DNA of 64,000 bases from Datisca glomerata (taxonomy: Eukaryota; Streptophyta; Magnoliopsida; Cucurbitales; Datiscaceae). A program made the translations under genes and the position numbers. Every line of letters starts with the position of its first letter. Positions within the stretch are counted from its first letter, which is position 1. The notes below the pieces were generated by a model, which did not search any database, was not told where the DNA came from, and saw only the letters and a program-made list of their open reading frames with translations. Below, one piece after another: positions 39,104 to 49,916 of the stretch. The DNA lies in the NCBI GenBank assembly GCA_003255025.1, contig QANY01006236.1:310001-374000 (forward strand), given 5' to 3'.

Positions 39104-40399
39104 AATACAATATTAGAAGTAGTTATAATCTTAAATAAATATTAATATAATATTATTCATTCAATATTAAATCTAACTAAACAATTGTTAATATCATATC
39201 ATTTGATTGTTAATGTATTTGTTAGCGTTCACAACATAAACATTAATATCATATTATGCGTTAACACACTAAATATTATATCATATACTAAATAAACGTT
39301 AATACTATATGGTGCGTTATCCTAAATAAATATTAATACATATTATCTGATCTTTAATATGTTGCTTAAGTTTCATCATAATATAACTATTTTTTATAAA
39401 TTTATAATAACAAAACGTTCATTTAATATGAAATTCATATTTAATTAAACAAATAGTATCATAACCACCCATGTTTAAAGAAGTTCATATATTTAAATTT
39501 GAAAAAATAACTAAAAAATCTAAATAGAAATATGTGATTAGGGTATTTTAGATGAATCATAAAAAGTTAAAATTAAGTTAAATAGAAATTATCATTTATT
39601 TACTTTAATTTTATTTAAATCAATTTCTAACTTACTATTATAAAAATGATCTATCTATGTCATTTTTCATATTATATAAGGAGAAACAAATAATCCATTT
39701 TGGTCAGGTGTGTAGCTAAATGTCTCTTAAATTTAAAAATTATAAAAATGGCCTAACCGCACTTAACACTCATTAAAATTGTTTATGCTTGCTTTTATAT
39801 TTTTACTCTGCCTTAAAAACTCTCTCAGTCTCTCTCTCTCTCCCTCCTTCTCTCTCACACTCTCTCTCAATTCAGGCGACCTCTGCCTTGTTCTTTCTCT
39901 CGATTCAAACTCTCTCAATTTTCAGGCTCTCTCTTTTCTTTCTATCTCTCTCAGACTTAGTCGATGGTCATCTACCTTGGCGACAACAAAGACATCGTCC
40001 GTCCTATGGCACAACAAAGAAATCGAAGATGACATGGACATCACCTGTCAGTGAAAACCACATGGGATGTTGTCGCCGACCTACAAGTTGGGTGACTGAA
40101 TTCTTGTTGGTGCACGGTGTTGGTTTCTTATTTCGAATTTCATTTGTTTTCACCGCCGCATTTAGTTTGAGATTTAGGGTTAGTTTGAATTATTCTGGTT
40201 TTGATTTTTATGGTTGTTAGCTGAGATGTTGCTAATTTTGAGGTTTTAATATTGATAGTTGTAACGTGAATGTATTGATGAATTGGAATATTATACATGT
40301 TGATTAAGATTCGGGAAATTGTGTTGATATAATGACACAGAGAGTTGACTTTTGATTCAGGGAGTTGTTTCTTTTATCTGTTTCGTTGTCTTTCTCGAA
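39104..40399. other. Intergenic DNA with a TC-rich tract at 39820-39970
   Basis: Two overlapping frames run through a TC-rich stretch (39779-40220), but their Ser/Leu-rich translations are what such simple sequence gives in any frame, so no gene is called. It may be the leader of a lost element. Nothing else is recognised. Confidence 0.45.
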
Positions 40400-40907
40400 G
40401 GTATTAATTCATTTGATATTGTATCTATCAATGACTCTAACATTAATGAATTTCTCAAATTCCGCATGAATCAGATTTGAAACTTCTTTTCAAAAGATAT
40501 AGATAATATTAGCATATTATGATGAATCATATCAGTAGGAATTTAACTTCCAAGTTAGGAAACAAACTAAAAGAGAATCATTAATGAGCACTATATCCAA
40601 CTTTTCTTAGATGAAAATTTTCCCTTGTATATCATTCATCCAAGTATAAGAAGCTACCCTTAGCACAAATATTCATAAAACTACAACAGTTAAAAAACCG
40701 TTAAATTTTCTAGCCCTATTGAAATACCAGTACCACCTGATTTCTCTTCTCTATTTAACATGTCATTAAAATTTCCAACCACTAACAACCAGGGTTCGAA
40801 ACTACCTTATTAGATCCAGCCATATTATCATATTGGAGCCATCTATTTTCAACTCCGTACAACCATAGAAAAATGTAATTCTACCCCACTCAACAACAAT
40901 CAAGTCT
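40400..40907 (-). pseudogene. L1 LINE ORF2, endonuclease part (distal piece)
   Basis: Minus-strand translation, broken by stops, gives PWLLVVGNFNDMLNREEKSGG and, in another frame, TWMNDIQGKFHLRKVGYSAH. These are the central and later motifs of the plant L1 apurinic endonuclease domain (the GDFNEIL...EKSGG and FTW regions). It continues the L1 sequence found at 49249 and beyond; the two were separated by SINE and Gypsy insertions. Its left limit is not sharp. Confidence 0.68.
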
Positions 40908-40920
40908 ACAATATTATTAA
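40908..40920. repeat. SINE target-site duplication, left copy
   Basis: ACAATATTATTAA here recurs at 49236-49248, on the far side of the SINE plus the later Gypsy insertion. It shows that the SINE landed in the L1 first. Confidence 0.75.
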
Positions 40921-41129
40921 GTTTATTTTATAATGTGCGTATCTAGGGCTATGCCCCAACTAGTGCACGAAATCTCAAACGCTCTCGTAGGATCCTGAAA
41001 CGCGACCTGAGTAAATAATGCCCCAATGGCCCTGAGAAATTGAACTAGAGTGAGTTTCGAACCTAAGACATCGACCATTACAGGTCTATTCCCAGCGCCC
41101 GCCCACCATTAGGCCAACCCCTTAGGGTT
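40921..41129 (-). mobile_element. tRNA-derived SINE
   Basis: On the minus strand the RNA polymerase III promoter is clear: A box TGGCCTAATGG (41106-41116) and B box GGTTCGAAACT (41053-41063), about 43 bases apart. The body runs to an AT-rich 3' end, with 13-bp target duplications at 40908-40920 and, beyond the Gypsy insertion, 49236-49248. SINEs are copied by LINE enzymes and have no protein. It resembles the Au-type plant SINEs in its head, but the family name is inference. Confidence 0.8.
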
Positions 41130-41131
41130 AC

Positions 41132-41805
41132 TGTAAAGGATTTTTTCAGTATGGGGAACCCTTTACGAACGAATAATAAAGATCATAATTTAAAGAGAAA
41201 ATGAGAGTATAAAGACACCATCATTTACGTGGAAAATCCTTAAAGAAAAGAAAAATCACAGGAAGATTGTTGATATTCACTTGTGTCAATGATTTTACAT
41301 AGTTGTTGATGAGAGAAAAGAGAAAGGGCAGTACTTTTAGTTAAGGTTTGCTTAGGTCTCCCTTTTTTTCTTTTTCATGTGCTTGTACTTATAGGCCTGA
41401 TGATAACAATAAAAAAATAGGATGATCATACCCTATATGCTTTCGACTGATGGAATTGCTTTCAGGCATGTGCTCCTTTACTTTGCTCATTTCTTTCAGT
41501 TGTTTTGTCCTCAGTCCGTCAGCCACTCAATCAGTCATAGCCATTTGGTGGTTCCTCGTGGTTCGGGCCAATCAATCACAGTCACTTAGTGATTTCTCGT
41601 GGTTCGGACCAATCAATCACAACCACTTGGTGGTCATTCTAGATTCCTTTCATATGTTCTTGTTGTTCTTTCGGTCATTTCCATCCCAGAGGTTTGGTCC
41701 CCTCAATCATTTTGTTCTCGTTTAACCAGTCACATTTTCTTTCTGTTCTTGCATAGTCCAGCGAGTGTTTTGCTTGTTCAGGTAGTTCTCCATGTCTCAG
41801 TTAAA
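41132..41805 (-). repeat. Gypsy left LTR, first part
   Basis: Aligns with 48248-48925 of the right LTR, including the stretch near ACCATCATTTACGTG and the repeated (T/C)GGTGGT...CAATCA blocks. The alignment stops near CTCCATGTCTCAG, where the nested copia insertion begins after a few dozen bases of scrambled sequence (41806-41871). Confidence 0.8.
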
Positions 41806-41871
41806 AACTTGAGTGATCGTGTTCAAATTCCACGAAGTGGCTGGGTGATCGTGTTCGGGGTAGTTCTCCAT

Positions 41872-43063
41872 GGCAACCCGAGAGGGGGCGTGAATTGAGT
41901 GACTGTGTTCAAATTAAAAACTTTTTGCACTCAAGTGAAAAATGCATGTTCAAGAATGAACTTTAATGTTTCACGAGTTTTAACTCTTGAAAAGATAAAT
42001 AAATAATAGATAAAAGTGTTGAACTAAATAATGCTTGCGATAATTTACGGAAATATAAAGCAAGCAAATAAAATAATTACGAAACTTAAAATGCGGAAAT
42101 TAAATTGTAAAAATTAAGTGTGAGAAATTGAAGTGCGAAAAATAAATAGCACAGAATAAAAAGAGAAGAAGAAGAAGATATGCAAACAAAATTTTTACGT
42201 GGTTTGAGAAATCTCATCCCTACGTCTACGCTCCAAAGCCCCCCTTGGAGATTTTTAATCCCACGATCTTCTTAAGGGTGGAGACTAAACCTTACAAACT
42301 TAATTGGCTTTATGAGTACCAACTAAAACTCACAAGGTTATGTGTTTCGATATTAAGTGACATTTAGAATAAATCTCTCAAAAGAGTAGAATCTCCAATT
42401 CAAGCTCACAAAAAATAATCTTGCTCACTCAAGAAATTTGCAAGTATAAAGCTCAAAATATTGAGAGAGATTTAGGAGAGTATTGAGAGAGTTTTAAGAG
42501 CAAGTCTCTTGACTATGAATTTGTGTTTTGTGAATAGAAATGTGGTGTATTTATAGAGGAGATGGATGTTAGGGTTTAAGAGGAAAAATTTCAAAATTTG
42601 AATATAAACAAAGGAAATAACACTCATTCCTTAATAAGAAGAACAAAAAATCATTGACCAAAAAAGCAAGGAAAACTCCTACCCATAATAACACAATATG
42701 ATAACAAATTATTTGGGTAAACTACATATCTCTTTATCTACTTGAAATTGAAGCTTACGTTGTCTGTGCTTTGTCATTATCTCCATCTCATGTATTTTAT
42801 CTATTGTGTTTGGCTTTTTATGGATGTAGACTTAATTTAAGAATAGTATCCATAAATAAATTGAGCTTTAATAAAGGCAAATAAAATGAGTAAGCTCCTA
42901 ATAAAAATTACATGAAAGTAGATATCTTCATGATCTTCAATCTTCATGCTTTATGAGCTCTTATAAAAATAAATATTTTCATCTTCTTCAATTGGAATGT
43001 CATGTGATAATTTTTTCAATGGCCTCTGCAAACTTAATTAAATTTACTAGTAAAGTCAATGTT
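41872..43063 (-). repeat. Copia LTR, left arm of inverted repeat
   Basis: Begins GGCAACCCGAGAGGGGGCG and matches the reverse complement of 44631-45844 along about 1.2 kb, with scattered differences and small gaps. In the element's own orientation the end reads CACCCCC-CTC, as in several plant copia LTRs. Confidence 0.85.
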
Positions 43064-43231
43064 TTGTTATCATCAAAAGTTATCTCATAGAGACATATAG
43101 TTAATAATCTTCCCCTTTTTTATGATGACAAACCACTAAGACAAAAAATGTATTTAATCAAATAAAATTAATTTACTCCCCATGAATATATGCTTATCCA
43201 TCAAGATAAAAACATAACCCTTAAGCACATT

Positions 43232-44630
43232 CTAACTAATATTTAAAATTTCTAAAGCAAGCCTATTTTTACAAAAACTTTCAACATTTAATGGTTTTGT
43301 GAAAATATCTGTAAGTTGATTTGTAGTGTTTACAAATTCTAGTGAAATATCCCCATTTTGTGCATGATCTCGAATAAAATGATGTCTAAGGTCTACATGC
43401 TTAGCACGAGAATGCAAAATATGATTTTTGGATACATTGATTGCGCTAGTATTATCACATCTAATAGGAACATTTTCAAAAGCTAAAACAAAATGTTTTA
43501 GAGTTTGCTTCATCCATAAAATTTGAGCACAATAAATACCGGCAGAAATATATTCAGTTTCAGCGGTTGATAGAGCTACTGAATTTTATTTTTTGCTAAA
43601 CCAAGAAACAAGTGAGTATCCTAAAAATTGAATTGTACCATTCGTACTTTTTTATCGGTTAAGCTCCCAGCAAAATCCAAATCAGAATAACCAATTAAAT
43701 CAAGATTATCACATTTTGGATATCGAATGCCAAATTTAGTTGTTCCAAATAAATACTTAAAAATTCTTTTAATAGCTTGTAAATGTGATTCTTTGGGACA
43801 AGTTTGAAAACGAGCACATAAATATACATTAAACATGATATCGAGTCTAGTGGTAGTTAAGTAAAGTAGAGATCCAACCATACCTTGATATTTCTTTATA
43901 TTGATGTCTTTACCTTTCTCATCTTTGTCTAGCTTTGTCGTAGTACTCATAGGAGTATTACTAGCCTTCACATTTTCCATACCAAATTTCTTGAGCAAAT
44001 CATTGGTGTATTTTTCTTAGTTTATAAAGATCTCATCCTTCATTTGCTTAATTTGTAGTCTAAGGAAGAAGTTCAATTCTCTCATCAAGCTCATTTAAAA
44101 CTCTTTGCTCATAGAGCTTGCAAAATTCGTACACAAAAATTTGTTTGTGGCACAAAAAATTATATCATCTACATATATTTGGAAAATTAAGATATCAATG
44201 TCTTTTGATTTTATGAAGAGAGTGTTATCTATTTTACTCATGTTAAATTCATCATCAATAAAAAATTTACTTAGCCTTTCGTACCAAGCTCTAGGAGCTT
44301 GTTTTAGTCCATAGAGAGCCTTTTTAAGTTTATACACATGATTTAAAAAATTCAAACTTTGAAACCGGGAGGTTATTCTACATAAACTTGGAGCTTGTTT
44401 TAATCCATATAGAGCCTTTTTAAGTTTATACACATGATTTGAAAAATTCAAACTTTGAAATCGAGAGGTTATTCTACATAAACTTCCTCCATGATGTATC
44501 CATTTAAAAAGAAACTCTTGTCATTCATTTGATATAAAACAAAATCTTTAAAACATGCAAAGGCTAATAACATTCTTATTAACTGAAGTCTAGTAACAGG
44601 AGCGAAAGTTTCATCATAATTTATAACTTC
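43232..44630 (-). pseudogene. Copia pol remnant: reverse transcriptase and RNase H
   Basis: From the high-coordinate end, minus-strand frames give FAPVTRLQLIRMLLAFACF and YIMEEVYVE (RT start), then YKLKKALYGLKQAPRAWYER and IYVDDIIFCA (RT catalytic YVDD). Next come MVGSLLYLTTTRLDIMFNV and GYSDLDFAGSLTDKK (RT end and start of RNase H). The last pieces are ALSTAETEYISAG and RAKHVDLRHHFIRDH (RNase H). Frameshifts and stops separate the pieces, so it is dead. A 96-bp tandem duplication interrupts RT. The copia family is certain from motif order and wording. Confidence 0.9.
44294..44485. repeat. 96-bp tandem duplication inside copia RT
   Basis: 44294-44389 and 44390-44485 are near-identical direct copies. 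The length is 32 codons, so the frame is kept and the motif YKLKKALYGLKQAP appears twice in one open frame. Confidence 0.92.
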
Positions 44631-45844
44631 AAACATTGACGTTGCTAATAAATTTAATCAAGTTTGCAAAGGCCCGTTGAAAAAAATTACCACAAGACAT
44701 TCTAATTGAAGATCATGAAAATACTTATTTTTATAGGAGCTCAAAAAGTATGGAGATTGAAGATCATGAAGACATCTACTTTCATGTATTTTTTATTAGG
44801 AGCTTACTCATTTTATTTACTTTTATCAAAACTCAATTTATTTAGGGATAACTATCTTTAAATTATTTCTACATCCATAAAAAGCCTAAACACCAAAAAC
44901 CACATCTCTCTTGCATAATAGATAAAATACATGAGATGTAGATAATTACAAAACACAAACAAAGTAAGTTTTAATTTCAAATAGATAAAGAGAGATGAAG
45001 CTTACCCAAATAATTTTTTTTACCATACTGTGTGATTTTGGGTAGGAGTTTTCCTTGCCTTTTTTATCAATGATTTTTCATCCTTCTTATTAAGGATGGA
45101 GTTTCATTTTCTTTGTCTATATTCAAAATTTAAAATTTCCCCTCCTAAATCTTAAATCCTAACCTCTATCTCCTCTATAAATACACTTCATTTCTATTCA
45201 CAAAACACAAGTTCATAGCCAAGAGACTTGCTCTTAAAACTTTCTCAATACTCTCATAAATCTCTCTTAATATTTTGAGTTTTATACTTACAAATTTCTT
45301 GAGTGAGCAAAATTATTTTTTTGTGAGCTTAGATTGAAGTACTATTATTTTGAGAGAGTTATTCTAAGGGGTCACTTAATCTCGAAACACATAGCATTGT
45401 GAGATTTATTTGACACCCATAAAGTCAATTGGGTTTGTAAGGTTTGGTCTTCACCCTTAAGAAGACCGTAGGATTAAAAATCTTCAAAGAGGGTCTTCTT
45501 TCCCGAACCACGTAAAAATATCCTGTGCATGTCTTCTTCTCATTCTTCTATTTTTGTTTTGTGCTATATATTTTTCACACTTCAATTTCTCGCATTTAAT
45601 TTTTTCAATTTAATTTCTGCACTTTAAGGATCCATAATTATTTTATTTGCTTGCTTTATATTTCCACATTTATATTATCGCAAGCATTATTTACTTCAAC
45701 ACTTTTATCTATTACTTATTTATATTTTCAAGAGTTAAACTCGTGGAATATTGAAGTTCATTCTTGAACATCCATTTTCCGCTTGAGTACAAAAAGTTTT
45801 TAATTTGAACACGATCACCCAATTCACCCCCCTCTTGGGTTGCC
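44631..45844 (+). repeat. Copia LTR, right arm of inverted repeat
   Basis: Reverse complement of 41872-43063. It ends with CACCCCCCTCTTGGGTTGCC, and a further stretch (to about 45857, ending CCTACA) has no counterpart on the left. It joins RT coding sequence at about 44631. Confidence 0.85.
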
Positions 45845-45862
45845 AAATCGATCCTACATCAT

Positions 45863-46182
45863 TTTCTTGTTTCAGAGGTGTGGGTCCACCGTCAATACTT
45901 TCCTGTTCTCAAATGTGTGGGACCCCACTAGTCTTTTCCCGTTGACCAGTCAACTTTTCCCGTTGGTCGGTCTGCTTTTCCCGTTCTGGTACTCTTTTCC
46001 GCTTTCATGCTCTTTCTCGTTCTCGCGTTCTTTCCGCTTTCTAAGGGCGCACAATTTGTTCTTTATCCGTTTACAGGTTTCTTACAATGCCAGTCTCCGT
46101 TTCTATTTTCCCACCTGCTTTTTGTCAGTTCTTTGATCGGTCATCTTTGCCCACATGACAGTGAGTATTTTTTACCTATTCA
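45863..46182 (-). repeat. Gypsy left LTR, second part
   Basis: Aligns with 48947-49232 of the right LTR, both sharing TTGTTTCAGAGGTGTGGGTC near the start and ending TTTTTTACCT...CA. Confidence 0.8.
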
Positions 46183-47486
46183 TTTGCCCTTATGCGCTTC
46201 GGTGAAGTTCGTCGAAGTGCAATGAATGCTCCCAACACCTGCCTGATTTTGGTAGATTTGATTCTCTTCTTTTTTTATGGGGGAAACTTTATCGATGAGC
46301 CCGTGAGAAATCAAAATGGGGTCATGACTCCATGAAATGAGTTTAAGTCCTTGAGAGTGTCCACATACATTATTCTCAGAAGAAAATCAGAAACTTCCAA
46401 ATCAGAGATATCCTTGTTTAGACAGATCAGACGATACTCAAATAATTTATAATGAAAACAATTGAAGAAAGCAAAAATGAAATATTTCTTGAAACTCAGC
46501 GGATGATCCTGAAACTCAAGACCAAAACAGGCATGCGGTTTTGACATGAATATTGTACAAGAATAATATAATAATTGAAATGAGTAAGGAGCGAGTATAC
46601 CGTTTCATAATTGCATTTCAGGAGCTTGAGTTTGATGCCTCACTTTTATTGGTAGAATTTTTCCCATTTCCTTATTCTCTTTTTATGCTTTCAATTTTTT
46701 CCTTCTTTTTCTCTTTTCCTTTACTCATGGTAGTCTTTTGCTCAGCTCCATTCTTTAGCTCTTCTTTTCTTGAAGATTTTCCCGCTTTTAAGATGTTTTC
46801 TTTTTCTTTCTTCAAAGTTTCCTATTCTGAGAACATTTCTTTTATGTTCTCCAGACTTTCCCATTCTGAAGACATTTTCTTTTCCATTTTACAGCTCTTC
46901 TTTTCTGCCTTTCTTTACTTGGCTCTTCTTTTCTCAGCATTTCTTTACTGAAGACGTTTCTTTTTCCGTTCTTAAGACTTTCTAGTTTTGAAGACATTTA
47001 ATTTTCCCTCTTACATTTTGTTTCATCCTTTGCGTGTTTTTCTCCTTGACTTTTTTGTTTATTTTTCACATTTTAGAGAGACAATTTTTTCCGCTTTCAA
47101 GGGCGTAGGCATCTAGGCCGCCGACCTTTTTTACACATTTTTTAGCGAAGGTTTTTTCCGCTCTCAAGTGCTGGGCATCTAGGTCGCCGACCTTTTTTTT
47201 ATTCTGCGTTTTGCATGCACTTTATCCCCATTCTTCTTTCTTTGGCTCATTAATCCATCGTCCCGCTTGTTTTTTATTTTCTTCTTCCAACGTGATGTAT
47301 GCTTGCGTTCTTTAGAAAGTATCCGTCATGGTCAAAGGTTTTATCTTTGATAAATCTTCAAAAAGGTTGATTCTGGATCCAACCCCGTCTAAAAGCCAAT
47401 CTTGCTACTTTGTCATCACAACTTTCCACTTTGGCCATTTCCTCTTGAAATCTATGAGTGTATTCCCGAAGTGTTTCTTTTTCCTT
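46183..47486 (-). other. Gypsy internal non-coding region, pyrimidine-rich on the plus strand
   Basis: This lies between the left LTR and gag of the Gypsy element. The plus strand is a long T/C-rich stretch whose open frames (for example 46553-46951) are compositional. Two copies of a motif around GGCATCTAGG(C/T)CGCCGACC lie at about 47106-47127 and 47166-47192. No pol domain was found. Confidence 0.5.
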
Positions 47487-48002
47487 CTAGGCAACTATTG
47501 TAAGAAGGTAGTCTGAGTCTTCCATTATTGCTTGGTAAATAGAGTATTGTACTAGGAAGACAATGTACATGACAGTAAAGTTAGTAATAGATTGAGCAGG
47601 GAGGGAGTAATACAATTTAAGTGCAGTCCCATCTAGTCTTGTGGGGAATATCATGCACATCAAAGCGTCTTCATGTCGGCATAATGCCATGACTTACTTG
47701 AACCGTATGAGATGATCTACATGGTCAGATTTCCCTTCATAACATTTAAAATTAGATGCCACGAACTTCTTCCGAATTGGGGCGGGCAAGATTTTCGGGC
47801 TTGATGGAGTTTTGGTGAGTGATTCCAGGTCGGTTTTTCCCGTGTTTCCTACGTCCCTTAGTTCCATCATCTCCCTCATGGTAGCTCCCGTCATGACTTT
47901 TGGTTGGCAAACTTCTCCCGCCTTCTCCTTTTTGTGTTCCTTGGATTGAACTTCTGCATGTATCTGTGCAAGGTCCCATTGCAATGCAGCAATCTGTTCC
48001 AA
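47487..48002 (-). pseudogene. Gypsy gag remnant
   Basis: On the minus strand a helical N-terminal part (MEQIAALQWDLAQIHAEVQS) is followed by a basic region. Next are KFVASNFKCYEGKSDHVDHL and, after a frame break, ALMCMIFPTRLDGTALKLYY. This is the start of the retrotransposon gag domain of plant Gypsy elements (a DPVDHL-like motif, then an ALMC-FP-L-G-A--WY-like one). It lies on the gag side of the right LTR, as expected. The capsid is truncated, and zinc knuckle, protease and pol are absent. Confidence 0.75.
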
Positions 48003-48247
48003 TATCGTCTACCATACATTGTGCAACGTTTTGGTATTTCGCTGTTCTATCTCTTGTATTCGACTTAGGATAGCCTGAAGTATCTCAACTGGGGGAGTAG
48101 GGTGATTGGCTTGTTCATCCCCGTTCCCATCTTCTCTTATTCCCATTTTCTCTTGTTAAGGGCAATGTTCGATCTGGTTTGAGGCATGGTTTGATTTCCT
48201 GAAGGGTATCTTTGAGGTTTCTCTCGCTCTCAACGGGAGCACTAAAA

Positions 48248-49232
48248 TGTAAATGATTTTTTTGGTATTATAAATCCTCTATGAACAAATAATAAAAATC
48301 ATAATTAAAGAGAGAATAAAAGAATAAAGATACCATCATTTACGTGAAAAACCCTAAAAGGGAAGATTGTTGATATTCACTCGTGTGAAGGATTTTACAT
48401 AATTGTTGATGAGGGAAGAAAGAAGTGCAGTACCTTTAGTTAAGGTTTGCTTAGTTTTTTTTCTTTTTCATATAGGCCTGATGATGATGATGATGATGAT
48501 GATGATAATAATAATAATAAAAGAGGATTATCACACCCCCTATGCTTTCGGCTGATGAGATTACTTTCAGGCATGAGCTCCTTTACTTTGCTCATTCCTT
48601 TCAGCTATTTTGTTCTCAGTCCATCAGACACTCAATCAGTCATAGCCACTTGGTGGTTGCTCATGTTTCGGGCAAATCAATCACAAGCACTTGGTAGTTC
48701 CTCGTGGTTCGGGCCAATCAATCACAGCCACTTGGTGGTCATCATTGATTCCTTTCATTCGTTCCTGTTATTATTTCGGTCCTTTCTGTCCCAATGGTCT
48801 TGGTCCCCTCAGTCTTTTCCCGTTCTCGTAGGTGTGGGTTCTCTGTCATTCTGTTCCCATTTAACCAATCACATTTTCTTCCCATTCTTGCATAGTTCAA
48901 CGAGCATTTTTCCCGTTCAGGGTACTTCTCCATGTCTCAGGTTCCTCTTCTTGTTTCAGAGGTGTGGGTCCCCCGTTAGTCTTTTCTCGTTGACCAGTCA
49001 GCTTTTCCTGTTGGCCGGTCTACTTTTCCCGTTTCTGGTGCTCTTTCCTACTTTCATGCTCCTTTCCGTTCTCGCGTTCTTTCCCGCTTTCTAAGGGCGC
49101 GCGGTTTGTGCTTTATCCGTTTATGGGTTTTTTACGACTCCAGTCCCCGTTCCTATTTTCCCGCCTGCTTTTTGTCAGTTCTTTGATCAGTCATCTTTTC
49201 CCACGTGATAGTGATTATTTTTTACCTGGTCA
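48248..49232 (-). repeat. Gypsy right LTR (5' LTR in element orientation)
   Basis: A complete 985-bp LTR from TGTAAATG to TGGTCA, followed by the target duplication GTTAC. It has a GAT/AAT microsatellite (48480-48521) that is much shorter in the left LTR. Confidence 0.85.
48480..48521. repeat. GAT/AAT microsatellite in the Gypsy LTR
   Basis: About eight GAT units followed by about five AAT units. The same place in the left LTR (near 41400) has only two GAT units, so the run grew after insertion. Confidence 0.9.
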
Positions 49233-49235
49233 GTT

Positions 49236-49248
49236 ACAATATTATTAA
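49236..49248. repeat. SINE target-site duplication, right copy
   Basis: ACAATATTATTAA, identical to 40908-40920. Its first two bases overlap the Gypsy target duplication GTTAC, so the Gypsy element landed at the edge of the SINE. Confidence 0.75.
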
Positions 49249-49911
49249 TATTATAAATACTTTTAACATTAACATATTGATTCCAACCAACTATAATACC
49301 CCAAGAGAAACCAATAGGGTTCACCACATGATATTGATTAAACATCCATTTTTAGTAAGAAACTTAGCCTTGGACAAATTAATTTTAGTTTTTATATGAC
49401 GAATTAAATTGGGTGTAAATTAGATGAGAGCCTCATTCGATGCAAGAACCATCAGGTTATAACTCAAACTGTGACTGTTCCACACTAAAAGGCTCATTAT
49501 TCTTGAGATGGCTTGATTGGGCAAGCCATCATAACCCCACAATCAATATTCATGTTAGGTTCTACTATAACATTTATAAAGATTTCTTGAAAATTCATAT
49601 CTTTACACCCAACTATAATACCCTGCCATTATCAATAGTAACTCTAGATTGATGCCTATTCTTGCTACCGTAAATTTTCAAATCCTTCAATATTTCATCT
49701 TTAGGAGAGGAAAATGACATTGATCCATAATCAGTGGGGACATTAGTATTCTTACTAGAAAGCTGACTTGAAACACCACCAGCAATATCAATCAGCTTTG
49801 GGTTAACAATTTGATTCTTGGGCACCTTCACTTCCATGCCTTCCTCAATCCCCTAACTTTTCCTTAGCACATTTGTCATGGCAGTAGTATTAAAACCTTG
49901 ATCTGTAGTTA
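49249..49911 (-). pseudogene. L1 LINE: end of ORF1 and start of ORF2 endonuclease
   Basis: On the minus strand an open piece (49613-49837, MEVKVPKNQIVNPKLIDIAG and onward) fits the tail of a plant L1 ORF1, though that assignment is weak. The ORF2 start follows, with MSLLVWN, LASNEALI, FLTKNGCL and later NPIGFSWGIIVGWNQYVNV-like motifs in broken frames. This is the N-terminal part of the L1 endonuclease. It is cut at the SINE/Gypsy insertion and resumes at 40907 going down. Several stops are present. Confidence 0.6.
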
Positions 49912-49916
49912 GTTTC

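Larger units (their letters stand above)
41806..45862 (-). mobile_element. Rearranged Ty1/copia element with inverted LTR arms, nested in the Gypsy LTR
   Basis: A pol fragment on the minus strand (43232-44630) is flanked by two LTR-like arms in opposite orientation: 41872-43063 and 44631-45844 are reverse complements. The left arm is in the right place to be the 3' LTR of the minus-strand pol, since a purine tract (complement of CTTCCCCTTTTTT, about 43109) lies between them. The right arm points the other way and joins directly to the middle of RT near 44631. So the element was rearranged or joined to a second, inverted copy. Gag, protease and integrase are missing. Confidence 0.75.
41132..49232 (-). 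mobile_element. Gypsy-type LTR retrotransposon, deleted, with a copia element nested in its left LTR
   Basis: The left LTR starts TGTAAAGG (41132) and the right LTR ends TGGTCA (49232). The 5-bp target duplication GTTAC is perfect (41127-41131 and 49233-49237). The right LTR is 48248-49232 (985 bp). The left LTR is 41132 to about 41805 plus about 45863 to 46182, that is 994 bp once the nested insertion is removed. Between the LTRs only a gag remnant lies on the minus strand; pol is missing, so the element is non-autonomous. On the minus strand the sequence after the right LTR (TAGTGCTCCCGTTGAG) may be its primer-binding site, but this is not a clean match. Confidence 0.85.

Noticed and set aside
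39779..40220. Two long overlapping plus-strand frames rich in Ser, Leu and Phe
   Set aside because: They run through a TC-rich tract that gives such translations in any frame. No domain, no splice logic and no homologous wording was recognised.
46553..46985. Phe/Ser/Leu-rich plus-strand frames of 71-132 codons
   Set aside because: These are compositional frames on the antisense side of the Gypsy internal region; the real coding remnant is gag on the minus strand.
48447..49094. A 215-codon plus-strand frame with a run of Asp and Asn
   Set aside because: It lies entirely in the Gypsy right LTR and the Asp/Asn run is the GAT/AAT microsatellite. LTRs do not code here.
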